A stretch of DNA of 64,000 nt from Mya arenaria (Eukaryota; Mollusca; Bivalvia; Myida; Myidae), in NCBI RefSeq assembly GCF_026914265.1, contig NC_069138.1:31422262-31486261 (forward strand). Reading direction: 5' to 3'. Each line of letters opens with the position of its first letter. The first letter of the stretch is position 1. The translations under genes and the position numbers were made by a program. The notes below the pieces were generated by a model. It was not told the DNA's origin. It saw nothing but the letters and a program-made list of their open reading frames with translations, and made no database searches. This document shows positions 12,090-24,658 of this stretch, one piece after another.

Positions 12090-12942
12090 AACACATTTCG
12101 TTATACAAAAAGTGAATTTACAAAAACCTGAGCAAGTCCCTTAAGAACTCATTCTGAAATGGTAATCCTTTTAATAAAATCAAAATAAAAATAAAAATTC
12201 ATCGAACGTTTAAAATTTATTTTTTTGTACATCTTACACTGATCATTGACACTGATTCAAAATGCACAACTGGAAACGGCCATTACCGGTAAAGCTGTTT
12301 TCTATTTCCAGGAGTCATATGAGATATATATTCACAATCGGAACACCTCGGTCATCTCCGCCATACGACGAGCCTCGGATAAATGCCGGTGCATTAGTAT
12401 AAGAAGATCGTAAAACAGTAAAGGCAGCGACGTCTAGAGATTTGATTGTACGTTATGTTTCAGGCAAGCCTCTTTTTCATGCAAAATAACAAAGCAACAC
12501 AGAGGTAGGTGTGTTCTGTAATGATAATATCAACTATGTGGTGAGATTTAATATCGGTTTGATCATGGCCTTATTAAGTTTTGCATGAATGTTATCTTGT
12601 TCTTATACATGTCAAAGTATTTAAAGATTTAGCTTCCCTACTCTATCAAAATATTAAAAGGGCACGTTCATGGTTTATAAAATGTACCTTTTATAGATTT
12701 ATTTTTATATTACGAAATAAAGTGTTGCAAATCATTAGGAGTGTATAAACTAGAATATTGACGCCTATTTTGGAGCCATCAACAAATGTTGATACATGCT
12801 CTAATATCATCTTTGAAGTCCTCAATTTTGAAATGCGTTACTAACACGATTCAAAAAAATGCTGAGGCGGTTGATTGGCAGTTTCACGTGGTGCTACAAA
12901 TGTTTTCAATAAATATTTTTAAAACAACAACTTCAGCTTAGT
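12090..12942. other. U1-specific non-coding stretch
   Basis: Sequence without a counterpart at the matching place in U2 or U3. A GC-richer patch near 12,270-12,440 looks like an interspersed repeat, but I cannot name its family. Confidence 0.4.
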
Positions 12943-13152
12943 ATGAGTTCCTCTGGGCGAGTGGATCGGTTTTCTATTTGTTTTTGGTGTATCATTGTGG
13001 GTTCGCTCGCTACTACAACTAACGTCTTGCGCGTTCACTGTGGGAAGTTCACGATCTACAACCATGATCGAATAGTACATCACCAATGTTCAGGTCTTCT
13101 AACAGTGAATCATAAATTAACAAAACTCGTTATGAACATAAGGTCGGTATGA
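12943..13152 (+). CDS. possible secreted-protein exon, unrecognised
   Basis: A 69-codon open frame from an ATG preceded by TTCAGCTTAG. Residues 10-25 are hydrophobic (FSICFWCIIVGSLATTT), giving a plausible signal peptide, and two cysteines follow at about residues 33 and 49. There is no family that I recognise. It could be a first coding exon, but no downstream exon was found, and no counterpart exists in U2 or U3. A chance open frame is quite possible. Confidence 0.2.
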   Translation: MSSSGRVDRFSICFWCIIVGSLATTTNVLRVHCGKFTIYNHDRIVHHQCSGLLTVNHKLTKLVMNIRSV

Positions 13153-13265
13153 ATTAAGTACATGTTAAGCAGATAAGATCAGCCCATAAGTATGTTTGTA
13201 AGCGAAAAGCAGGTAAGATCAGAAAATGAGTATGTTTGTAAGCGTGGTTGTGTACTGGACAAAGG

Positions 13266-13447
13266 TACGGTATATTTAACGCTAAGTATTATCTTTCTTG
13301 TATATACTTTAATTCCATGAAGTTTTTTTTCCATTTTCTTTTTTCATTTGATTTAGAAAACAAAATTGAAAAAAAGAAATGGACAACAAAATTCATGGAA
13401 TTAAAGCATATACATAAACGACGGAATTGAGCGCTAAATATACCGTA
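13266..13447. mobile_element. 182-bp foldback (hairpin) element
   Basis: The ends TACGGTATATTTA and TAAATATACCGTA are inverted copies. The inner arms (ACTTTAATTCCATGAA and TTCATGGAATTAAAG) extend the pairing, so most of the element folds into one hairpin. A TA at each end fits a Tc1/mariner-style MITE. Open frames on both strands arise from the inverted symmetry. Confidence 0.75.
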
Positions 13448-13899
13448 ATGAATTCCCAAACGCTTATGCAAATAAAACTATTTGAGTGTCATATGTTATA
13501 TTTTTGTATACCTCCATTTAAAAAAATATATTGCAAAACATAACAAAATACACTAATAGAAACGTGAACAGATTACAAACTAATCTACTTAATAATAACC
13601 TTGATTTGAATTATTTATTCATGTTTTGAATTAATGCAATGCAAACAAGTATGAACAAACGATCCTTTTACAGACTTCGTACCCGGAACATTCTCATCAT
13701 GGGTATGTCAACATAAATATCGGAGACACGACCGTAACATATGTAATCATTATTTTCTTCGCGCAATACTACTAGATAAACTCTGGATTCAAGTATCCAT
13801 TTGTATATTTATAGAATAACTATGATAACCCCATTTGCACTGAATAGATTGTGTCCCCCATTATCAACATCTACAAACTAGTTTTATGTGCATCTATGC

Positions 13900-14135
13900 C
13901 AGGGGCAGATCCAGGAATTGACGTTTAAGGGGCGTAACTCAGGGGCGCAACCTTTTGACATTCGCCTCTCCCTCAGAACCGAAAGCATATGGCATAAATT
14001 ATATCAATTTGTGTTTACTGCCTTAAGACGAACTTTGTGAATTTTGAGTTTATTTATCACTTGATTCTCCGATATTGAAACAAAAGGTAAACTTGGACGA
14101 TTAAACCCGGTGCGCCCCCTCTAAATCCGCTAGTG
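13900..14135. mobile_element. hAT-like MITE, U1 copy
   Basis: The left end CAGGGGCAGATCCAGG and right end TAAATCCGCTAGTG are imperfect inverted copies of the hAT-like terminus. The internal GGGGCGTAACTCAGGGGCGC and GGTGCGCCCCCT phrases recur at 54.2, 49.5 and (partly) 29.6 kb. Confidence 0.65.
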
Positions 14136-15300
14136 CTTTTATCATCTTTGATAACACGTTTTTTGCTACACGTTAAGTTCCTTACGTCCTTAAAAATATT
14201 TAGAAAATAGAAAGAAAGCAATTAATTTTACGAATATGCAATGGATAAAAATTGAATAATGACAAGTCTAGTGAAGAATTTTATTTCCCAAAATTATATG
14301 TGGATGCTTGAATTTGTTTATTATAATTCAACTGTTTCTTGGTTGTCGCTATATAGAATCGATCTTACATCAATATAGGTTATTAGTTTTGATATTTTGT
14401 TATTGTTAAGTCCTCATCATCATGATTTGTGTTTATAGTGTTAATAAACTAATTAAAAAGTTCGATGAAAATTATATTCAATGCTCCCGACGGCCTAAAG
14501 TATCAACATCTTGTCTAATAACGAAGAGCGGGGCGACTCTTTACTACTTCTCCCTAACACGTTATGTACTAATACTCAGGGTGTGGAACTGCAATTGGAG
14601 CTAAGGAGACCACCTTGTTTAATGATAACACAACCTTATTTTTACCTTGGATAAGGGCTTTCTACAATTCGAAATCGGTGGGAAAACGTTATAACATTTT
14701 CTCTCTTTATTCTTCAGGTAAGACAGTAATTCGATGGAAAAGTGGGGAAAACATAACATAAACTCACCTCCTGAACACCTTCCTAAATAGGGGCGATCAC
14801 CATATCGACAGAATTCATTGTTGATCGGATAGTGTCTAAAATTTTGGCACATGGAACTGTTCCTAATCCGGTTACATTTATGTGCTAAAATGGTTATCAT
14901 CGTTTAGCAGTATCTGATAAATTCATATTTCGTAAAAGTTGCTTACCTCTCAAAATCACTTACGCATCTTTAAAAGGACTTCAAAAATTGATTAAACAAA
15001 AGTTTTAATTCAAAAGTTGGCATAAGAATGTATAAACAACATAATCGAAATGATCGGATATAAATAGACATGCAAAAACACTAAAAGAGTGCAAACCTCA
15101 GAAAATGTTTTTTCACTTATTATTCCATGTCTACATGTAAGTTATGCAATGTAAGTTAGCCTTATAGATAATTATTAAAGTTTGGCATGTATTAACCGAC
15201 TTTCCAGCACGAAACGTGCACTAAATCATTGGAGGAAATTGAAAGATAAGGACTAAAAATACTAAAAAAGAAATGAAAGCGTTTTGAATTATAAAAAAGC
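14136..15300. other. non-coding, shared with U3
   Basis: This stretch aligns by eye with U3 at about 54,500-55,130 (for example AGGTAAGACAG, ATTGTTCCTAATC-type phrases). U2 lacks the segment. No coding signal seen. Confidence 0.5.
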
Positions 15301-15319
15301 ATTTTGCAACTCTCACATT

Positions 15320-16000
15320 TCATACACACTAAGATAATTGTCAATGTGTGTGTGAACTATTCCACAACCAACATATAACGCCTTCGTGGTCTTGCAATAA
15401 CTAATTGTCTCGGGGTACATGATAACGTCTTCTTGGATAAAACAGTTTCAAAGTCTCCTGTCGCGATATCCATCACTAGAATCTTATGCTCAGTCCAACT
15501 GCAAACCAGTACTTTGTTCCGTTCGAAAGAAGTTAAACCACTCAGATGCAACAACTCATTAGCATCGTGGTAGATCCTTACTTTATCAGTCGAAAGTTCT
15601 ATGTTGACAACCGACTGTTTTTCACTGTCGACCACAGCAATTGCAGTTATATTTGTCAGATTGCTTAACAATTCAGTACCGTCATGGAACGTTTGAAAAA
15701 ACCTTTATATCTTTCCTTCAAGTGACATTAACTCTACCTTTACCAAATCAATTAAAGAAACTACTAGAGTTCTGTCCTGAATAACATATTCAGAGACGGC
15801 ACTCGTCAACTTTCAGACGTCGAGCTTTTTGTAGTCGTGTGTCATGGACTTGTATAAAACGGATTTGGTTGTCTGAAGGATAGGTAGCTGCGACTTCCGT
15901 TTCTGACACTGAAGTAATATCTTTTGCGAAAGAGGACACGCACTCCATGCGTCATAAACGACGTCCCTTTTCCATAGACCAACTTATTTAAATTCACAAA
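15320..16000 (-). pseudogene. B-box/TRIM-like NHL-repeat gene fragment, U1 copy
   Basis: On the minus strand the frame at 15,671-15,357 reads NLTNITAIAVVDSEKQSVV, then VRIYHDANELLHLSGLTSFE, then CSWTEHKILVMDIATGDFET. These are beta-propeller blades like the C-terminal NHL region of mollusc B-box/TRIM proteins, and they match the copies at 33.5 and 55.9 kb. The matching sequence continues to about 16,000 but is interrupted by frame changes, and about 270 bp of the more N-terminal part present in U2 is missing. There is no RING, B-box or coiled coil. It is the most decayed of the three copies and almost certainly non-functional. Confidence 0.7.
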
Positions 16001-16140
16001 ATTTAAAACTAATTTGAAGAGCAGAAGTAAATTGATCGCTGTGCTTTGATCAAATTGTGAGGATCAATATCTGATAAAGGTAGTTCATGCGATCATGGTT
16101 TAATTTAGTATCGTATGCTTTTTATATTAGATTATATTTG

Positions 16141-17176
16141 TTAAAGACGCACTCTTACTCCAAAATAAGCAGTACGACATTAATAAAAATGATATAATTT
16201 ACCGAAAAGGATGAATAGATATCGAAAAAAATGGTTCTTATGAAGAATACCCTGTGAAAATCGAAAGAAAGGTGTTTAGGATACAACCTAAATTCTCAGC
16301 CAATAAAATTGCCGACAGGCATCATTAAGTATTACGCTTAATCATTATGAGTTCCAACTTTCAGGGGAGTTTTAAGGCCCGCCTACTTTGAATCATCCGA
16401 TACACACTCCCTGCGTCAGATTTTGCGTTTACAAGGTGTCAGCCAAAAAGGTTGTATTCTAAGTAAGTAAGGCGACCTGAAATCATATTTAGATGATTAG
16501 GAAGGGCTCGTACGCTACGCCTACTACGCCCATTCTTGATAATTAAAATCTTATTTCATATCATTTTGCTATTACAGACACACGGTATTTCTACCTTACG
16601 AGACAAACGTTGATCACTGCAAACCTTTAAAGATCCACCAGTCATTTAATATGTGTGCGCTTTCAGATATAAAACAAACGAACACAATCTAGTTGTCAGT
16701 AATTAATATTTTTCATTAATGTATTATTTAGTAAGTAGTTAAAGGTTTATCACTCAAAATCTATGTCTGTTATCCATGCGTATGTTTTTATTTAAAAGCT
16801 GTACTCTCAAAGATTTACCGTTTTTACAACTTTTTTTTTTATTGTTTTGACTTGAAAAGTGCATATTTTTGCGTGAATATCTGCAAAGCAAAGGTAAAAG
16901 ATTTCTGACAAAAGATCATATCGCAGATTTTCATATTTCCTTTCGGAAATTAATGTTTTATGGTTTAAACCGTTGATAACGGATTCAGAAAAATGCATAA
17001 AACATTTTTTTTATCTTTAATATGAAAACCTGCGATCTAATCTTTTGTCAGCAGTCTTATATAACTGGTTTCCATGCATTTTCAAAAATTTGCGCGTTCC
17101 AAGACAAAAAATAAAAAAAAAGTTGTTAAAACGTTCAACCTGTGAGAGTGCAGCTTGAAATACAAGTATCACTTTA
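16141..17176. mobile_element. nested MITE cluster, U1
   Basis: A family 2 MITE (ends near 16,141 and 17,176) contains a family 3 MITE (16,275-16,462; ends TTAGGATACAACCT and AGGTTGTATTCTAA). A family 1 MITE (about 16,796-17,155) is inserted near its right end. The family 1 insertion site differs from that in U2 and U3. Confidence 0.7.
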
Positions 17177-17469
17177 ATGATACACGTTTGCATGTAGGCG
17201 TATAGCACTTGGTAGCTGTCCTAACAATGCTATTCAAATATTAGACACAAATTCAATCTTCAAGGACATGAACGCATACTCGTTCGATCAAATCCGTCAA
17301 TTACCAATTACATAAACTAAAATAAGCATAAGTGTCAAGTATCTTTGTAAAGAAACAACCATTGATTGCTATTAAGGTGTATGATTATTGAAATTCCAAA
17401 GAAAGTCAATAAGTTTAACTGCTCAATTGAAATTCCTACGCGACATACTTGCATTACAGAGAAAAAGAA

Positions 17470-17600
17470 AAGTCTGATATTGAAAACCGTGCATATACAT
17501 CCGAGGGTGTCTTTTAGTTTTTCGCATAGATATTAAATGGAAAACGGCCGAGGAGTTCCGTGTGTTACGTAACCAGGTAAGAATTATATAGACGTAGTTT
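17470..17600 (+). promoter_or_regulatory. candidate 5' non-coding exon of the U1 HEPN gene
   Basis: The phrase ACGTAACCAG|GTAAGAATT has a good donor. It aligns with U2 (AAAACCAG|GTAAAG, about 39,808) and U3 (TTAACCAG|GTAATG, about 63,034). In U2 and U3 the phrase sits about 40 bp after a TTTAAATATAC TATA-like box. The HEPN coding exon begins with an acceptor before its ATG, so an upstream non-coding exon is required. This is a candidate only. Confidence 0.35.
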
Positions 17601-20600
17601 AGTTTCTCCTTTGCAGTTGTAAGAGAATGGTCACAAAACCTATACAGTTAAATCGTTTTAAATGTTTTGTTTAAACAGGAAGTTTAAAAATTTATAAAAG
17701 TACCAGGTAATCTTGTTTTCCAATTTATTTGAGATTTTAGATTAAATTAAATGAAAGTATTACAGATTTTTTATTAAGCATGAATAGGCGAAAGTTGCTG
17801 TGTAAAATACATTGTACACTGTACTACATAAAAAGAATATAATCATAACTGCCAGTGTTAAGGGCCAAATGCAATGTGAAACACTTTTTAAGTGTCAGAG
17901 AAAGGCAGTTTTAGATTATGTCTTAAATATTTAGCTCAAGTATATACAGCTTTTGTTCTCGAGGCACCATGTGTCTAGCTCGCTATTTGTTTGCATACTG
18001 CGTCATCGAAAACTAACATGTAGTATCAACATTGTCTACTCGTCGTCATGGCACTAATAAGACACATCATTCCAATATCTATAAATAAACAGTTTATGAT
18101 CGGACAAAGATTAATTTTCATGGACATGAAAACGCCATATTACCTATCTATCAATAAAGTCAAAATGTATATCGTCTCGGTCAATTATAATTGCTGATCC
18201 ATATGCCAGTTTATAGGCTAATAATTGTATATTATTACATTATCTATTGATGAATAGCTTATACTAGGACAGTGAGCAATCTTCATAGACAGAATAAAAC
18301 GTAATATTGAGGCTACCGTAAATAGAAATTAGGATTTCAAGCACTAAGAAGTAAACATATCAATAAAGCACTAACTATAAAAATAGATAAGTCAATGTTG
18401 GTATTTCCAAACAAATAAACTTTAGACTGCCTATGACCAAAACAAAATTTCTGAGTTCTTTCTCTACAATGTTCACATTTAGCATCATTTGAGTTCTATT
18501 AATCTGAATACAACAAATAATGACATATGCTCAATCCACTCTGTTAACGCACAGGAACATACAACATTTGTTGTTCATTATTTGTATGTTTTTGGTTAAA
18601 TGTCAAGTCCATTAATCATAATGTACTATCTGCGAATATGATGCATGCCTCCATGTAACTCCATGATTACCACGAAATTACTCAAGTTACATTAAATCTC
18701 CACCATTATTTTCTTAAAGTATGTTACCTTTGATGCATGCAAAATCAACATCATTCATTTTATGTGTTAACATACTTTTAATGTCAGTAAAACTACTTTC
18801 TTCCTACATTATTGGCTTTGAACTGTGTTGAAAATCTGTTTATGTTCAGTAGCCGGGACACGCATTTTACATTCTGCGTTTATTAGGTTGCACAATACTA
18901 TACAAAACAACATCTGTTTGACCTGTCCCTACTATCACAAAGGGTACAGTGACTTTCCATCCACAAACAAATGCCAAATGTAATGAAACCATGTCATGAC
19001 AAATTTGTTATTATTATTGTGTGTGCATTATTATATGGTTCGTTGAAAAACATATCCACACAATAAGAATACCTTCTTTACCCTTTACAATGGTACTTGA
19101 TGCATTAAGGTAACTCCGTAAATATTTAGAAATCTTTGATATATTCTAACAGTAATTAACCTTTGATGAATGCATATTCAATACCATTGATTTAAAGTAG
19201 TTCAATACTTCTATTTGAAGTGTAGTATTCTATTTTAACTTTCATTATTTTGAACATAAATGCATTAATCATTTGTATTGATATTTTTAAAGAATATTCT
19301 AACTGAAACACTTGTAAATAATAAACTTTAAAATAACCATGGAGAACAATTTTCAATAGACGGCACACAGATTACGTCAAAAATATATTGAATTGTGAAT
19401 AAATCACAATAAACTAGCTTAAACGAAACAGAAAATCGCCCCTCGTGAACATATCTTTGACACTCGTGACATAATATAAATAAGAACATTGAAATCAACA
19501 AATATTTTCTTAAGTATTGTCCCTCTTTTGTACCAATATGCAATACAATTTTGTACAAAATATCTACTTTTCAGCGCAAGCATACATTAAGTCCAAAATG
19601 CGTGGGATTCAAAAAGATTGGGGTGATACGATAATACTTGGCTGAAAAACTCTCACGCTTCACTTGACATTTATGCCTCCAATGACAATGTCGCAAAGTG
19701 TATTTTATGACTATATTAAAATTGAAAACTTGCGATCGAATAGGCGGCGCAATTGAAATTGAAATAGGAATCGAATTGACACAAAGAAACACACTGAGTA
19801 GTTGCGAGTATGATGGGTTTATATAAATGTACAATATTCCGTATAGATTAGAAAACCATTTCACGCACACAGCATGTAAAGACACTATAGTGGACACCCT
19901 CGTGATCAGATCATGGACACCCTTATCTTCACATAATGCCATCAAATATTTAAGTCGTGTTGATTTACATTCGTGTTAACAAACTATAAATTAAAGCAAC
20001 GTTATGGAAGCAAATTTATTTAAGATAAATTCACATTAAGTAAACTTGACAGCAAACACAAAACATTACTGAACTAATATCTATTTATTCATTTTACACT
20101 ATGATACCTGAGAGGTTCAATTATCTTATTTCAATGAGGTAATATTGACAAATGTTCAATCGACAAAAATATTGATTTTACTCGTAAGGTATGTTCAAGA
20201 CAATTAACATTTTGAATATTTAAGGCGCACATTATAGCTTGAAGCATTTTATTTAATTTAAAGGAGGGTAAACAACTGCATTTATGTGAAAGCAATTGGT
20301 TCTAGATTAATCTTTTCAATCTGCTTAAAAGCGTTTCACAAGCCTGGTTCTATTGACAATATGAGTACAACTGTTTGGAAATATCCATAAGGTTAATCTA
20401 TAATTTGACCGTGCATTTTACTAATTTTGCTGCTACAACGCCAATTATCTGCAATAATTTACTTGTAGCATTTTAATCACTGAATTTTATTTTATTATAA
20501 TGCATATATATATTTTGCAATATGTAAATCTCAATTGCATATTTCTTTAACAATGTTCATTTGTTCGTTACATATCCACAAAATTACAAGTACATGCTTA

Positions 20601-22640
20601 TGATATCTATCTTTAATGCTTTACGCCCTAAGCGCATTTTGTTGTCAAAACGTCTTATTTCTAAATGCGGCGGTCCAACTTGGATGAAGTTATGTGATAT
20701 TATATAAATAAATGTATAGCCTTACGGCAGTCACGTGGTAGATGCTTACCAAAAGATATTGATAAAACATTGTGGATTTGAAAAAGCGTCGAGGATAAAC
20801 TTCTGTTAGGGTTTCCAATAAAATTACAAAAATACAATAACATTTGCAATAGTGAAAAGGAATTGTTATCGCTGTTTTAAATTATCAAATAAAACACTTA
20901 AACCTATTCTCTTTTACTTGGAGACTTTCGAAGTGGGCGTAGGACAAATTATTGTTATAACAACATTGAGTCATGGTCGACTAAGACTTTGTGCAAGATC
21001 TGTGTATTCCGGACATAGCTTCTGCACTTTATTTCGTTATTTACAACTCTACTTTCGGGAACAGTCGGTTGTTCTTCATGCACTTGAAACAATTGGTGAA
21101 TGTGAATTCAATATTTATGAAAGAGCTCTTTAAAGGGGTTAAGCACTCCCAAAGAATGTAATTCAAGCATAATTCCCTAGTTAGTACGCAATATATGAAA
21201 ACAATCATCATAACCACACATGTAGATGAAACTTTATGGCTGAGCCATGCATTTCTTTGATCAATAGTTGTAAAGACTGCTAAAATACACATGTGCTTAC
21301 TATTTTGATAGCACATGTTGCACATAATGAGTGATTTAAACTTTCTTTGGTAAAAGTGCATCTTTGAGTTTGCTGCCCTATCTCCTTGTAACTATCTACA
21401 AACTAAATTTCGGGCTAGAAATATGCCTGAACTATGTATTTATGGTCTTTATATTTATATTGATATTGTCAGGTCTTTTTTTATATCGTCAGAGTTGTTG
21501 AGTGAGTGTACAACTGTTATGACGGCAACATTTAAGGACATTGAAGGTTGACCTATACAGATGTAGGTTTAACTTAAGGATGCAACAAATTCGTCCTTTA
21601 TTGAACACTATATAGGATACAAGTATGAAACATACGGTACCATTCAAATGTACACACACATTTGTCATTTATATTAGTGGACAACTTGCTCCAAATATAT
21701 TTCACAAAGATACGAGCTGCTTTCATGATAAACTAAGTCTGCCTTCCAAATTGCTAAAATTGGAAGAGACATGTGACATAACAATATCTTGTGTTAAAGA
21801 TCTCCGAAAAATTGAGGAAACTGTGGGAAAGTAAATTTGACTGTTATACGCATTGATATCTATTTTTAGACCGGGGGGAGACCAATTTTGTATTTGTTTG
21901 TGAACATCGTTAATCAATCGATTGGTTTTGATTGTAATTGTATAATTATATTCAGAAATACATTGAAAATACATAATTAGAGCATTAAAACATGCTGATC
22001 TATTAATTTAAGATTTTTATTTCATTTCGGTCCTATTACAACCCACAACAAACACGATGACTTATCTAAATATAGTAAGTAAGAGACGATCTAACGACTA
22101 CACGATATTGCAATTGATTCCAGATAGTATATATTAATAACGATAAAGGCAATTATTGGAACACTGGTAATGGTATCTGCTTTTCTTACAATCGCGAACA
22201 TCGCTTTTTCTCGGGTTACATTTAATGTTTGGCGGACTGTAGGTTATGCTGGACTGTTTTAATGTCCGGTCCTAACAGGTCACTATTGAAACATCGTAAA
22301 ATTACTCTAAATAACTCCTTAGGCACACTTATAAGCGTTCATTTATAAAACTTCAGAATGTTGGCCTCTATAGCATATATAATACATAAATTTTAAGTTG
22401 ATGCCGAAGAAAAAGTAAGTTAAAAACTTTAAACAGTCCAACATCTTTTGCCACATAATGAGATACAGAATAATTAACGACTTTTCTGAAATCATTAAAT
22501 AAATATTTTTGCCATCCTTGAAAAAAAAGTAAATGCATAAATCTCAAACATATCTGGAGTTAACAGAACAAAAACAATTTCTGGATGAACAAGTTTTATT
22601 ATGAGAAATTATATGAATAAAACGAACGAGTGTGTGTTTA
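17601..22640. other. non-coding upstream of the U1 HEPN gene
   Basis: AT-rich. Parts near 17.6-18.1 kb and 21.4-21.8 kb align with U2 (39.8-40.2, 41.7-42.3 kb) and U3 (61.0, 63.1-63.7 kb). Open frames such as 19,945-19,571 (minus) lack family resemblance and conservation, so I do not call them. Confidence 0.5.
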
Positions 22641-23210
22641 AAACATTTTGAGATATTGACTTCAAACTTCAAATACAGATACATCTTCTTCAGGAGATGT
22701 ACAGCGCTTAAGAACCATATCTCTGGCTCCAGTAATATTTTGAGTTAATGACCTTTGTTCCATCTTTGTTTGTTTTGTCTGCAGAATAATTCGAAAAGCT
22801 TTGAGGTATTGATTTCAAACTTATATTAAGCTAGATCTCACTGAGAGAAAGTCTATTGCAAAAGGAAATAACTCTGACTGCAGTAAAAGGTTATCACCCT
22901 TTGTTAATTTGAAACTTTTGTCCATAGCGCACCTCAAGAGGTCTTTGAACTTCAAACGTCATATACAGACACATCTCATTGAGGAGATGTACAGTGTAAA
23001 CGAACCATAATTTAAAATGCTGTATATTTTTGTTATTTGTCTTTGTTAATTTTCCAACTTATGTTTTGTCCGGAGAAAAACTTTTGTCTTTGAGGTACTT
23101 ACTTTAAACTTCAAAACTATACATAGATATCTCCTCTTAGAGACGTGCAGTGTACACGAACTATAGCTCTGGGTGCGATTTTTTTTTGCAACGATTAACC
23201 ATGAATGATC
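22640..23210. repeat. ~150-bp diverged tandem repeat, 3-4 copies
   Basis: Phrases such as TTGAGGTATTGATTTCAAACTT, ACAGATACATCT..GAGGAGATGTACAG, and TTTGTTAATTTGAAACTTTTGTCC recur with a period near 150 bp. It is present only in U1. Confidence 0.65.
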
Positions 23211-23879
23211 TATAGACGGTAGACGGGGCTATTTGCTTAACTATTAATTCTGCAAATCTATTATTAAAGGCAAGTGTATGTCTAAATATTTTCGATAGTA
23301 TACTGTATGCTTGTTGTATCCAATTGCTACTGTATGTGTTTTGTGTAAGAGTATAAGCCTAAATAGACACTGGTTAAACAAAACACTTTCTATCCGTTGC
23401 TTTATTTATTTTATTCATTTTGCCTTTAGACAGAAAAATAATATTTTTGGATAAAACACGCAATTTAGGCATATACGAGTTAAGTGTTTTATCACATGTG
23501 AGAATTATGAAAGTCGGTTTCTGTGTAACAATTAATTCAAAACTATTCAATGTCTACTGATACAATAACAACTTAAATTATTCTTTCTACTACAGTAAAA
23601 TATCGTTATTTTGTAACGCTAATGATAACTTCATGAATGCATGAACACTGTGTGAAATATTGCTGTTAATGAATGTAGTAAAGACGCGAAGTTCATTGTT
23701 CCTTTTACGAAGCAAATATAAGGGGTCTCGAGGCTTCAAACAACATGCAAACGGTCAAACCACTTGTATTTATATTGATGTTTGTTTCAATCACATACAC
23801 TATCGATTGAGTACAAATCATAAACATTATAGACGGTTAGATAGTATGCACTCCATAACGTGTGTTTTTCACATTTCAG

Positions 23880-24621
23880 GCAAAAATGGCCGACAACTAT
23901 TACAGACTACTTACACTCCAAACCGATATAGCAACACCTGTTTTACGGGATTTACTACAGGACTGTGCTAAAAAGGACACGAGTACAGGAGAAATTTTTA
24001 CAACATTGCAACGGTATCTCTTCTTGAAGGAACCTGTTATTGGGCATCTTTTCCATAATGAAAAGTGGAAGTATAACAAGATTTATCCAAGCGGCAAGCC
24101 ATCCTCTTCTTCCGTAGTTTCGGATGGAGGCACTTTTGACGTGTCTATGCTAACGTCATTGTTGTTAGGGTTGTTCAAAAACGGGAAAACGCCAGTCCTA
24201 TCTTCGGCCACGGCCATTGATGTGAAATACATAAAGGATGTTCGAAATAGCGATAGTGTTGCTCATGGCTTCTCTACCAACATATCGTTGCAGGATTTTG
24301 AGAACACATGGAAAGGCATAGAGACCGCAATACTCTCGATTGCCTGTTTAAAAGGAAACGCCGCGTATTTGGATGAAGTTAACACGCATATAAATACGAC
24401 GCTACTAAGCAAACTGCCTGGCATGTGGAATTCTTGTGCCAAATGGTTTACAAGTGTAATTGAAGAACAGATGGATACAATACGTTATTTGAAAACAGTG
24501 GTAGACACTGGAACAGAAATGCAAAGACACCCGTCTGGTTTGTATCAAAAACATACATTATGCATGTCTTTACATTGTGTATGGATTGAATGTATAAACT
24601 GTATTCACACATTTAAACACG

Positions 24622-24658
<37 letters not shown>

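Noticed and set aside
13248-13471. Coding frames on both strands
   Set aside because: They mirror each other because the sequence is a 182-bp inverted repeat.
19571-19945. 124-codon minus-strand frame
   Set aside because: No family resemblance, no splice context, no counterpart in U2 or U3, and AT-rich chance composition.
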